Made by a program: the position numbers and the translations under genes. The notes under the pieces were generated by a model, which was not told the DNA's origin, made no database searches, and worked only from the letters and a program-made list of their open reading frames with translations. 64,000 bases of DNA from Durusdinium trenchii (Eukaryota; Sar; Dinophyceae; Suessiales; Symbiodiniaceae). The stretch is from contig CAXAMN010003113.1 of assembly GCA_963970005.1 (NCBI GenBank), positions 285,665-349,664 of the forward strand, in the 5' to 3' direction. Positions 9,191 to 18,281 of the stretch are shown here, one piece after another (position 1 is the first letter of the stretch; each line of letters begins with the position of its first letter).

Positions 9191-10039
9191 ACAGCCTTTT
9201 GAGGGCCAAACGCGGGTTTCATTTACAGCAAGATGGGGCCATTCTAGCATCACCTTGATGTGGCCTTACGTGAGGGTAAAAACCCTTCAGATCCTTTGTT
9301 GGGCGTCCCAGCGTGCTAGCACTTCTGGAATTGTTGTTTTTGATCCTGTGCAATGTGTTTTTTAATCCATACTCATTGGTTGATCCTTGCGTTCATTTTG
9401 CTCGAGTTGTGCCCAGGAAATATTGTAAACCATCAACATACCAACCATCGGTGCAGACACGCACACACACACATATTTCATTTTCGCAGGCTATATACTG
9501 TATAATTTTGATGAAACAAAACAATATACATGTGTAAATTGTGCACATTTGTTTATGTACAGATGAATCAGCGCCGCCCCATCCGATTTGTTATAGGAAT
9601 GGAGAGGATTTGAAGGACCTGTCAATAGTTTCGTGCTGGCAACAGAGTCAGTGGTAGAACAATAGTACAAGGTAACTCCGTTTTTTACGTGACTAGTTTG
9701 TCACACACGGTCATTTACAGGATGACACATTTCACCAGACTGAGATCACCTTCATGATTTGCAGTACCCGCTGGTAGCTAGCGACCGCCCAAGATGAAAT
9801 ATGGATGGTTTCGTATGCGGATTCAGCTAATGGTTGTTTGGCTATACCATTCTTCCCTTACCTTTGAGGGTTCAAAGCGTTTGAAGATCAGTATCCAGAA
9901 ACCTCCAGGCAAACATTGCATACTATGATTGCCGATGATTATATATTCGTCATTGTGGCCCATTCTGGCACAGTTGTTGCCATGTGCATCCACATTTTGA
10001 GTACACTTTTGGGGGGTGATCGAGTCATCGGAATTGACA
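9191..10039. other. Gene-poor spacer
   Basis: Several short frames but no protein-like run of useful length. A (CA)n-type ACACGCACACACACAC run lies near 9456. Nothing else recognised. Confidence 0.35.
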
Positions 10040-10262
10040 CGTTCCCGGGCCAAGGCAAGTTTGAGGCTTTGGACCAGCAGCTAAGCCTTGACGCCCAGGG
10101 CTCCCCACGCCCTGCCTCTGCCCCTCGCTCGAGCAAGCCGGGGACCCCAACGACCTCGGCTTCCGCGCGGACACTTCGCCGCAACGAGACAGTTCCGGCC
10201 AAGCCAAGCTGCCTTCCCAACCACCTGCTGGCAACGACAGCCCACGTCACCCCGAAGATCGT
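10040..10262 (+). CDS. Possible exon, Ser/Pro/Thr-rich
   Basis: This is a GC-rich island in an AT-richer background. In one frame it codes FPGQGKFEALDQQLSLDAQ, then a Ser/Pro linker (SPRPASAPRSSKPGTPTTSA) and LPNHLLATTAHVTPKI before GTGGGTGAAT, which could serve as a donor. A second frame is also open, so the call is weak. No domain recognised. Confidence 0.25.
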
Positions 10263-10561
10263 GGGTGAATTTTGACCCACCCGGAGGAGTGCCCATGGCT
10301 GAACTAATTTCCAGCAATTGCTGCAGCATGACAACGAATTCCCTTGTAATGACCTATATTATCCCAAAATACGTTGACTCAGCGAAGCGGAGGAAACCTC
10401 GCTGCTTGCGACGGAACATCGTTTTCATGTCTTTTCCCCTGCAAAGATTGAACGATTCCATGGAGGCCGGGTCTGCCCAAGCAACGGCCAGGCTCTCAGA
10501 AAGCAATTCGCGTTGGCAGGAGGGGCTAGGAGAGCAACATAGTATACATCAACTATTCTGA

Positions 10562-11140
10562 TGCCAGGGATTTGAGCTGACTTATATATATATATAAATG
10601 ATGTTTATTCCGTGGGTATGGATGAAGTCTTGCTATGCATTTTTAATGTTGATGGAGTGTGTTATTGTTAAGATTGCCCACTTTGCAGATGGTCGCTTGT
10701 TGGACTCCCACCAAATGAGCAAAAGGAAAGACTGACACATTGTTGCTTGTGTGGGGGGCGGGCAAAGTTTAGTGAACAGTTATTCTACTGTTGGTTTTGA
10801 ACCGTACTCCAAGATGGTCTCACTCTTATACCATCAGGGTGAGCCATAAGAGAGCTATAGCAGCTAGTTGCATTTGGGCTTTTTGACCAAGGCAATCATA
10901 GATGCCTTTTGAAACATCATTCTTGCTACTGGGCTTCCCGAAAGATGTGACAGCAGTCCACAAATACGATGTACACGACCCAGAAATTCTTGCCGGGCAT
11001 GGAATAATTAGGTCTTCGTTTCACGATGGCAGAAGAACTTCGCGTTGTTTGAATTGCAAGATTGTTGAGCTCAGATGAAGTGAAAAGGGACGAGACCCTC
11101 ACTCAACAAGCAGCAGACTTTTGTGAGGTATTTGCATCCC
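10562..11140. other. Spacer without recognised genes
   Basis: AT-rich sequence with a TATATATATATA run near 10585. No ORF of interest. Confidence 0.35.
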
Positions 11141-11324
11141 CATGCACAGCACAATGCAACATTGTGTAACAATCTCAAGTCGTGCAAGAAATTCCAACCT
11201 GGCATACAAAAAAGATCAAAAACACACACCCAGTGGCAGCACAGAGCTTCTTCAAGCTTCACAGCGTGCAAGCCAGTGGCTTTCACAGATTCGTGATTCG
11301 GGGAAAGTCAGCCGTTTTTGGGCT

Positions 11325-11517
11325 TTGCCTCATGAAGATGGCCTCCCTTGGGCGCGCGACTCGCCCCAAGAGTGAAGATCTCATCCAGCGACTCCGTGTC
11401 AACCAGTACCTTGGCACGGCACCGGGTGGACAACGGCGAAAGCCAGCTCGGCGGGGGAGTGCACTAGCCGTTGTGTTCTTTGTTTTTTTGATCTTGGCAC
11501 GTGTGATATTTTTTTGA
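11325..11517 (+). CDS. Small ORF with a C-terminal hydrophobic segment
   Basis: Starting at ATG 11325 (MKMASLGRATRPKSEDLI) the frame codes about 63 residues: a basic N-terminal part (GGQRRKPARRGS) and then 18 hydrophobic residues (ALAVVFFVFLILARVIFF) directly before the stop. That layout would fit a tail-anchored or single-span membrane peptide, but the tail falls where the DNA becomes T-rich, so chance is a real alternative. It could also be the last exon of a gene whose other exons are not seen. Confidence 0.25.
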
Positions 11518-11690
11518 GTTTATGTCAGTATACTGTATATTTATATTGATTTATATTTATATCACCTGATTCATATTGATCTTTATTGTCTTTGATTTAG
11601 AGATTTCCAGCTCGTCTCTCTCTCTCTCTAATTATGTTTGCTATGTGCCACAAACTTTGTTCAAACTCACCTCGCAGTTCGGGAGACGCA
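11518..11690. other. AT-rich spacer with a CT-repeat
   Basis: TATTTATATTGATTTATATT-type sequence followed by a short (CT)n run at about 11613-11627. Confidence 0.5.
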
Positions 11691-11754
11691 TCAAAATAAA
11701 AATAAAAATGCATCAAGAAATAAACACAAATGCATCAAAAAAAACATAGAAAGA

Positions 11755-11955
11755 AACGAGCAAAGGAAGGAAGGAAGGAACGAGGCAAGAAAGGAAGAGG
11801 AAGCAAGCAAGGAAGGAAGGAAGGAAGGGCTAGCGGGGGTAGGCAGGTAGGTAGAAACGAAGCAAGCAAGCAAGGAAGGAAGGAAGGAAGGGCTAGCGGG
11901 ATGGAAGGAAGGAAGGAAGGAAATAAGGAAGGAAGGAAAGAAAGAAGGAAGGCTG
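11755..11955. repeat. (GGAA)n-rich purine tract
   Basis: About 200 bases of imperfect GGAA/GCAA units including a duplicated block (GAAGGGCTAGCGGG at about 11825 and 11887). Lys/Arg-rich frames on the plus strand and Leu/Phe/Ser-rich frames on the minus strand are by-products. Confidence 0.85.
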
Positions 11956-12089
11956 TGAAATTGAAATGCGATGTTGCAAAGCTTTGCCCAGATGCCCAGC
12001 ACAGAGACCATTCCAGTTATCAAAGGAAGATTTATTGGGGAAACTCCATGATATTTGTTTTTTTGGTCGTGCCAAGTTACATTGCGGGG

Positions 12090-12122
12090 GAGGCGCTGCG
12101 CCCTCCCCCGCGTCCCCTCCCG
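12090..12122. repeat. Imperfect palindrome in a GC island
   Basis: GGGGGAGGCGC and GCGCCCTCCCCC face each other around two bases with a single bulge, giving a possible 11-12 bp hairpin inside otherwise AT-rich DNA. No terminator or regulatory role can be assigned. Confidence 0.5.
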
Positions 12123-12261
12123 CTTTTAATTGTTGAGCGTTTTCATTTCATTCATTTCATTTGTTCATTGACTCATTCATCCTGTCTTCCTTCTTTCTTT
12201 CATTTTCATGTTCATTTCATGTGAATTTACTGTTGTTTTAATTCTTTTGGTCACTGCTTCG

Positions 12262-12375
12262 AATGGATTATTGTTCTTCCCTTTGCACGTTTGGGTCCGT
12301 TTATTTTTTCTTGATCACACTGAAATATGTTTATTTTTTGATGCATTTATGTTCTTTTTTTGATCCCCCGCCCGT
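12262..12375. repeat. Dispersed repeat, copy C1 (pairs with 47605-47695)
   Basis: GCACGTTTGGGTCCGTTTA with flanking CTCTTCCC/TTCTTCCC and a T-rich tail ending TTGATCCC..CGCCC is shared with 47605-47695. Length differences lie in the T runs. Confidence 0.65.
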
Positions 12376-12455
12376 TAATTCATTCGTATGTTAAAGGGGT
12401 GGATGCTTAATGGGGTGGATTGGAGAGTAGTAGATTTCAACATTATTCAACATTG

Positions 12456-12600
12456 TTTGTCCCTTATCGAAACAATGATGGAAAGAGCTCAAGAAGTCTT
12501 TGTTTGCTATGAAGTCTTGACCGCTGTCCATGGAGTCTGGTTGGTTGCGATCATTCAGAGACACTGAGTGACTTCTTGAAGGGTTCCCTCCAATCCATTC
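12456..12600. repeat. Dispersed repeat, copy D1 (pairs with 37499-37646)
   Basis: About 143 bases from TGTTTGTCCCTTATCGAAAC to CCCTCCAATCCATT are nearly identical to 37499-37646 (one difference seen early: AATGATGG versus AACGATGG). The frames through it occur in both copies and are treated as repeat-derived. Confidence 0.85.
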
Positions 12601-12801
12601 ATGCGATTGTGCAGCTGCCTCAGCAAGTCCAAGTTCTTCGGTTTGGATCATCTGCATGTTGCATCTCGAAGTCTGGCCCCGTGTATGTCGGGCAAGCTCC
12701 TAAAGAAGCAAGCAGGGTTTCAGAAGAGACAAACTGAAGAACAGCATAGGTGAAATGAAGAGGTTCAATGACACACAACACTTCTTGCTCTAGACTCAAC
12801 G

Positions 12802-13120
12802 ATGGACCCTTCACCGGAAGGGTTCCCATCGCCGGATTGGGCCGGCGTCTTCGGCGAACCGCCATGCTTGCTGCATCCGTTGCGACTGCAGCTTCTTTGC
12901 GGTGGCTTGGGCGCGCCGGAGCATTTTCTGGATCAGCAGCAGATTCCCTTTGTGGCTGATCCGTATGTGGACAATGCTGTCTTCCTGGCCCCGGCTCTGC
13001 AGAGCTTGTATGGACAAGGCCATCATGGCACAGTGTTGTTCATGGAGCCATGGTTGCAGATTCTTAGTCAAAAGCCACCCGAGTCAAGCCCTGAACGTAT
13101 TCCGATAGAGCTGACTGCAG
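12802..13120 (+). CDS. C5-cytosine DNA methyltransferase homologue, exon with motif I region
   Basis: From ATG 12802 the frame reads MDPSPEGFPSPDWAGVF and then CGGLGAPEHFLDQQQIPF..DNAVFLAPALQSLYG, which has the spacing of the SAM-binding motifs I-II of C5 methyltransferases (Gly-rich loop, then an acidic residue, then a helix). Downstream exons carry the catalytic motif IV and motifs VI and VIII in three different frames, separated by plausible introns. The exon probably ends between about 13090 and 13150, before the acceptor at 13160. Upstream, a hypothetical frame at 12768 overlaps and is rejected. The role would be cytosine methylation of DNA (or RNA, as in DNMT2), but the target cannot be told. 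Confidence 0.55.
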
Positions 13121-13160
13121 TTGAAGGGCTTTCAGCCGACTGCTCGTGCAATTGGCCCAG

Positions 13161-13456
13161 GATCTGCTCCAGCTCGATGTGACTGCGCTGCCTGACGTTC
13201 ACGGTGTGGTCTCAGGACCCCCATGCCCGCCTTTCTCTGCACCCCGACTGATTTGCGGCAGGGATGTGGAGAGGTTGGCGTGGCCTATTGGGATGAATGA
13301 TGGGGTTCATAGGCGGTGGACCATGGTGTTCGGACATGAGCCTCCATGCTACAATGTTCCCTCTCATAGAAACATGCTAAAGGTGCTGCCTTCTAAGGTC
13401 CAGCTGCTGCTCAAATACGAAGAAAGCTCTTTCTCACGTTTTGTTGCGAAAAGAGT
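13161..13456 (+). CDS. C5-cytosine methyltransferase homologue, exon with catalytic motif IV
   Basis: After the acceptor GGCCCAG|GAT the frame reads DLLQLDVTALPDVHGVVSG and then GPPCPPFS, the motif IV that holds the nucleophilic Cys (codon 13224-13226). The usual Q after PPC is P here, as in some eukaryotic members. It continues through MNDGVHRRWTMVFGHEPP to about 13456, where AGA|GTAGGT could be a donor. Spacing from motif I fits the family. Confidence 0.7.
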
Positions 13457-13528
13457 AGGTCAAGCACCGCATCCGAGCATCATCCGACATTTCATTTTTG
13501 TGCCAAACAGAAGATTTCCTCCTTTCAG

Positions 13529-13720
13529 GCAATTGGCCAGCGCCAGCTGTATGAAGACCCGAGGAGCTGGGTGCTCCTTCAGGTCACGAAATCTATCATC
13601 CACCAAGGACATCGAGGAGCTCTCTTTTTTGTGCTGGAGCAGGTCATGGGGTGGAGCCTGCTGGCTTCAAATCTCTGTGCAGTTTTTTGGGGAGCGCTGG
13701 AGGAGGGTCCCTAGGAGAAT
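13529..13720 (+). CDS. C5-cytosine methyltransferase homologue, exon with motif VI
   Basis: Following CCTTTCAG|GCA the frame gives AIGQRQLYEDPRSWVLLQV and then TKSIIHQGHRGALFFVLEQV, matching the family pattern of a helix, a gap and motif VI. The motif is E-Q-V (Glu codon 13637-13639) where the family almost always has E-N-V. The catalytic Glu is therefore kept and the Asn replaced. A stop occurs near 13714, so the true exon end lies before it; the donor was not resolved. Confidence 0.6.
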
Positions 13721-13797
13721 TTCCGGTGCAATTCAACGAGGAACCTAAATGTTTTGGGGCAGCTGCAAGTTGGTCGGCCCATGATATGTTTTTTTGA

Positions 13798-14070
13798 GGT
13801 CACACGCCAAGAGGCGATGCTTCTTCACCGCTTGAGAGCTGGATCGCTGACGTGGAAGCTCGTGCCCCGATGTGGCAGATCTCTGTGCACTTCTTGAACT
13901 CGGTGGACTACGTGCCGCAGAATCGTCCCAGAATCTATGTCGTGGGCCTTAATCGTTCGAAAGGCTGTGGAGGACTTGTCTCTGTGCCACGGTTGCCTTC
14001 GCGATCTGCGCTGACGATAGACTCCTTCTTGCACCCAGGCAGTGTTTTTTTTCGCAAAAGTTGTTCTTGA
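13798..14070 (+). CDS. C5-cytosine methyltransferase homologue, exon with motif VIII
   Basis: In this frame SWIADVEARAPMWQISVHF is followed by VDYVPQNRPRIYVVGLNR, a textbook motif VIII (QNRxRxxxVG; codons from 13918). Acidic and hydrophobic residues before it fit the helix between motifs VI and VIII. The frame ends at 14070. Motifs IX and X and the target-recognition region were not found, so the 3' part may lie in unrecognised exons or be lost. The start of the exon (GAG|GTCACAC at 13798) is a guess. Confidence 0.65.
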   Translation, partial: GHTPRGDASSPLESWIADVEARAPMWQISVHFLNSVDYVPQNRPRIYVVGLNRSKGCGGLVSVPRLPSRSALTIDSFLHPGSVFFRKSCS

Positions 14071-14480
14071 GAACTGTTATATCTTCGGCGAAGGTACAGT
14101 GACATCTAGCCGCCTACAGTCCCCAGACGTTTGATAGACTTGATGTCAGACAATGCTGTTTTTCCTGAACAGCGAGGCGAAGCTTTATAATGTGGTCCTC
14201 TGATAAACAAACGCACCCAGAATATTGTCAGCAATTTTCCCAGCACTGATCAATAAAGGCCCGCAGAATAATGTCTTTTTTGGGGGGGGGCGATATTTTT
14301 GTGAAAAAATATCTTCAATCTTAGGTCTTGATTCCTTTCATTTTAGTATTGCCAGAGTTGCTCCAGAGGTAGCTAAGTAATTTATGTGTTCATATTGTTC
14401 TAAGGTCTCCAATTGTTGAGGGGGGGAAAGGGGGGGTTGATTAATCAAGGGACTACATTAGGGATCTTCAGCAATAGTAT
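14071..14480. other. Spacer after the methyltransferase, with a hairpin
   Basis: No coding signal. GGGGGGGG at about 14281 is followed by a stem GATATTTTT/AAAAATATC (about 14291-14313) with a short loop. A second G-rich run (GAGGGGGGGAAAGGGGGGG) lies near 14420. Confidence 0.45.
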
Positions 14481-14496
14481 AGTATAGACTTTGGAG

Positions 14497-14572
14497 CAGA
14501 TCGGAGCAAGCTCCGGAGCAGGTTCAGGAGGAGGTTCCGGAGCAGGTTTCGGAGGAGGTTCCGGTGGAAGGG
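14497..14572. repeat. 12-bp minisatellite of GGTTCCGGAGGA type
   Basis: Six or so units alternate GGAGCAGGTTC and GGAGGAGGTTCC. In one plus-strand frame this would read as a Glu/Val/Pro repeat and on the minus strand as PEPAPEPPPEP. The same minisatellite is present at 43118-43243, in the same orientation. Confidence 0.8.
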
Positions 14573-14639
14573 GACGTGTACGCGAGCGTACAACAAACGG
14601 GGGTTTGCTTGCAATGACTTGTTCCAATCTGTTGGTTTG

Positions 14640-15650
14640 ACGTTCTGGTCATCATTTTGTTTGAATGCCTGAGTTCAGCCAAGTGGGGTAGCTCTTGGAG
14701 TTGGTCAACGTTTGTTGGCGGTTGTGTGAACCTCCGCCACGGTGCTTTGCTTGGCTGTGTTTTACTTTCTTTGACCCCGCCCGCCCTCTCCTTTTTTTGA
14801 AGTGGGTGCTTATCCGATGCGACCTTTTAGGTAAGTTTGGGGGTGGTTAGTTTCCTCCTGGTCGCATTTCTCCCCACACCAGGCTTGTGAGAGTTAAAAA
14901 GTGGCGTGTGTGGTGCGCAGGGGCAATTTACTGGTAATGTGAGTCTTACTTCCGGTTGGGTTTGGTGCTCCAATCCACCCTTCCTAACAATTGCTAAGCA
15001 CATCCCGTGCAGGAGGTTCAAAGGCAAGAAGCGGTTGTGGGCATGTGGGTCAAGGAAAAGTAGCCTCGTAACCATGAGCTGTCGTATTCCCTGACGCCCA
15101 TGAATGAACAGCTGAGCCTATCAGCCTAACAGCAGCTTCCGGATTTTGTTTCGCCTTTTTCTGGCATCAGTTCAATCTGGGTCATCAATTCAAACTGCGC
15201 GCGGTCGGTGGCTCTTTAGTTTTCTGCGTAATTAGATACATTCAGGCATCTTTCTGTTCCACCAATGGATGTAACTCTTGCAGTCCCTGGATAGTCTACG
15301 AAAAGGTTGAAAGATGATCTAAGAAGAGGACCATTGAGTGCTCACAACATACGGTTGACTACTTCCTACAAGTGCTTTTGTCTACGTGGTATCTATAATA
15401 ATGGCGTAACTAAGTTGCTGACACCAACTGAACTCCTTCAAAAGAGACATCAAACCGTATTGGAGATAATTAGCTACCAGCCCCGGAGAGCACGCAATAA
15501 GTTTTGGGTTGTTGGGGATTTTCCTGGCGCTTGTTTGCTGACTGTGATTTTGGTGTGTAAGTAACTGCAGGGCATTGCTCTGAAGCCTTCGCAGTGGAAA
15601 AGCGTGGAAATGTCTTCTTATTTCTTGTTGTCCAGGCCTGTTGCCCATTG
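14640..15650. other. Long stretch without recognised genes
   Basis: Only small frames with no protein-like character on either strand. A GTAAGTTTGGGGGTGG start and several AG acceptor-like sites suggest intronic or intergenic DNA. Confidence 0.35.
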
Positions 15651-15654
15651 ACGA

Positions 15655-15787
15655 GACTGGCTTGACGCGTCAGCAGAGATTGAATTTGACCGTTGCCAAG
15701 CGGTTGCTGACTCCATCGTGCTTCCTGTGTGTAAGCATAGACCGCAATCCCCAACGGGAGTTCGGAGAGTATTGGAGGTCGGGGGAG
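15655..15787. repeat. Dispersed repeat, copy E1 (pairs with 37648-37757)
   Basis: AGATTGAATTTGACCGTTGC..GTGTAAGCATAGACCGCAATCC..GGGAGTTCGG..TTGGAGG matches 37648-37757 at most positions. At 37.6 kb this segment directly follows repeat D, so D and E are halves of one element split here by about 3 kb. Confidence 0.8.
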
Positions 15788-15789
15788 GT

Positions 15790-16295
15790 GATGACCCTCA
15801 GGACCTCCAACGACCCTCTTTTTTTGCTGCAGTGCGCACCTTGTCTTGTTTTATCCAACATGGTTTGTGTGATACTATCTATCTTTTCCTTGCATTCATT
15901 GGACGTGCCAATCTCTGGTATGTTTTGAAACCAGCCAGTAGGTGCAGTTTTGGTTGGATGGGTGTTAAGTAACTAATGTGTTAGCACATGTGCTATCCTA
16001 GGACCTCCAATGTGGTGCAGTTTTCAGGGTGTTTACTTGTATCGTTTTGCATTGCTAGTATGGCCATGTGAAGAGTCGATGTTCGATGTTAATGTTGTGT
16101 GGAGTTGCCTGTGGACAGAATGAGCTAGTGATGTGGCGCACGGCGATACAGTATTGCTTTACCTCATCATTAGCTGCTTGAGAGCTACCGGGACCCGATG
16201 TGCAAGTGAGCTACAGGTACGCAAGTGGTATACCCTGGAAAGCGCAGGTAGGGCGCAGGAATGAATGTGTTTTAAAAGACTGAGAATCAGGGACG
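15790..16295. other. Spacer without recognised genes
   Basis: AGGACCTCCAA occurs at about 15802 and again near 16000. No coding signal. Confidence 0.3.
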
Positions 16296-16690
16296 GGACG
16301 AGGTGAGGAGAAGAGAGGAGAAGAGAAGGAAGAGGAGGAGAGGAAAAGGAAAGAGAGGAGAGGCCAGGCGAGGCGAGGCGAGGCGAGGCGAGGCGAGGCG
16401 AGGCGAGGCGAGGCGAGGAGAGGAGAGGAGAGGAGAGGAGAGGAGAGGAGAGGAGAGGACAGGAGAGGAGAGGAGAGACGCGAGGCGAGGCGAGACACAA
16501 GAGAAGGTGATAGGAGAAGAGGGGAAGAGGAGCGGGGAAGAAAAAAGGAAAGGCGAAGAAGAGAAGAGAAGGGAGGAGAGGGGAGGACAGGAAAGAGAAG
16601 GGAGGAGAGTGGAGGACAGGAAAGAGAAGAGAGGAGAGGAGAGGGGAGAAACGGAGAGTGGAGGAGAAGAGAAGAGAGTAGGAGGGATAA
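16296..16690. repeat. Purine-rich (GGCGA)n / (GGAGA)n satellite
   Basis: About 390 bases of G/A-rich 5-mers: a GGCGA block at about 16368-16418, a GGAGA block at about 16419-16475, then degenerate GAAGAG units. Arg/Glu-rich and Ser/Leu-rich frames are by-products. The tract is an almost pure polypurine strand. Confidence 0.9.
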
Positions 16691-17520
16691 ATCAGACGTG
16701 GCAAGAGGGGGACAGTGAAGTGGGCGTATGTGCGCAGGGGTCCCAACAGGAATGAACAGAGTCGAAAGAGTTGCGCGCGGCGATTAGGCTAGCAAGCGGA
16801 TTGCTTTCCTTGAGCCAACGGCGACAGTCGGTCATGTACCATGCACAGACTGTGAAACCAGACGCGCGATAAGTACGCGTATAGTCTTTTGGGATATGGG
16901 TAGTAAACTTCGCCCAGCGCAGGCCCAACAGACATGACATCCCACTTTCTAGAGCCAGGTTGCTTGAACACGGCGGGTGTGAGTAGAGGTGGCGGCTTTT
17001 GAATGAGATGGGATAATAAGCTGTCTGGCCGCCGTCCCTCACTTTAGGACAGCAGGGGCAACTTGGTACTCTGCCGGCGCCTGCATGCCTTGGAGCGGTT
17101 CAGCTTACAAGGCTTTCCGCCAATGGTCGCATGCGGCCTGACAAGGCCACTTGCAGGGCGCAATTGCTACGCCAGTTAACTTCGTGAGTGTTTGACTTTG
17201 TCATTACAGGACCAGGGATCCCCGCGACAAATCTTTTTAATTGTTGTTTTCTTCCTGGGGCCTTTGAACGTGTCTTCACTTTTTCTTTCTGTATGTTTCA
17301 TCTCTCCACATGTTTTCACTAGTACTACTTACGGGTGTGAGAAAAGACACTACTCAAGAAAACCTTGCATGAATAAAAGGGGCCTCCGCGCAGCCCAACA
17401 ACCATTTGTTCAGGGGGTTGAATATGTTTGCGCAAACTGTGTGTGTGTGTATTTTCATGTGGGATGGCGCATCCAGAGTGTCTTCTTTTGTTGTTGTACG
17501 CCCCTCAAAACGCAAAGTGT
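16691..17520. other. Spacer, no recognised genes
   Basis: Frames on both strands overlap and none looks like protein. Contains a (GT)n run near 17440. Confidence 0.3.
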
Positions 17521-17804
17521 ATTTTGTGCTTCAACATCTGCTCAGGCGGCAGCAGCTCTTGGCAGCTGGCAATGCCATGACGGTGCCAGTGGTCGGCGCC
17601 GTTTTGACTAGTGTTTTGAATGCGCTGGTCCGCTCTGGAGCTTTAGCTACCTCCGCTGTGCCACGGAGCATTGGGGAGACGAATGAGAGGCTGAGACGCA
17701 GGGGGGAAATCCACCATCTCAGGCACGAAATTGCTTTGCTAGATGGTTCTGCAATGTATTTCACAAGCCAAATTGAAGATTTGGCGTGTCCGCGGATGGA
17801 GTGA
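17521..17804 (+). CDS. Orphan exon, unknown protein
   Basis: An open frame ending in a stop at 17804 gives LLRRQQLLAAGNAMTVPVV, a small-residue hydrophobic part (GAVLTSVLNALVRSGALA) and an amphipathic, charged helix-like end (ETNERLRRRGEIHHLRHEI). The upstream boundary is unclear; the frame continues to 17406 but loses protein character. No domain recognised. It lies about 1.1 kb before the kinase exons and could belong to the same gene. Confidence 0.35.
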
Positions 17805-18108
17805 GGACGAAGGAACGCATCTTCTGCAGAGTTCACCCGTTGAGCCAACCAATGGCAGTGTCCATTTGCATTAAACCTGAAGCGGTCATACCTGAGAGTT
17901 GATGTTTACTCGGCCTGGCTCATTCCAGTGTAGAAGGTGACAGCACATGCTGGTCATAAACTCGTCCTTTTTGGAGGGCGCCTGCTGCTCTCACAATTTT
18001 CTGACCGCGCCCATGTTTTTGTGGTCAGTGCAAAATCGAGGGTAATGATTCCTTCGGAACGGAGACAACGCTGTTTCGAGAGCTCGTGCTTCTTTCGCGG
18101 GTTACTTT

Positions 18109-18250
18109 ATGTTACTTTGGAACTCACCGGCGGCCGCAGCCATTTGGCAGAAAGGAAGGTTCAAGGAAATGGTCAGCGCCTTGTTCGAGCACAGCTTATA
18201 TTTGCAACTACCACGGACCACAGCCACAACAACCTGCCATGAAGTCATGC
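18109..18250 (+). CDS. Possible exon upstream of the kinase
   Basis: The frame reads MLLWNSPAAAAIWQKGRF and KEMVSALFEHSLYLQLP, helix-like and without low complexity, then runs into the CTAGTAG minisatellite. Splice sites unresolved. No family recognised. Confidence 0.25.
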
Positions 18251-18281
18251 TTAATCAGACTTTAGGTCGTCATGCTTTCTT

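Noticed and set aside
11691..12023. Minus-strand Ser/Phe/Leu-rich frame
   Set aside because: By-product of the GGAA tract.
16159..16755. Long frames on both strands
   Set aside because: By-products of the GGCGA/GGAGA satellite.
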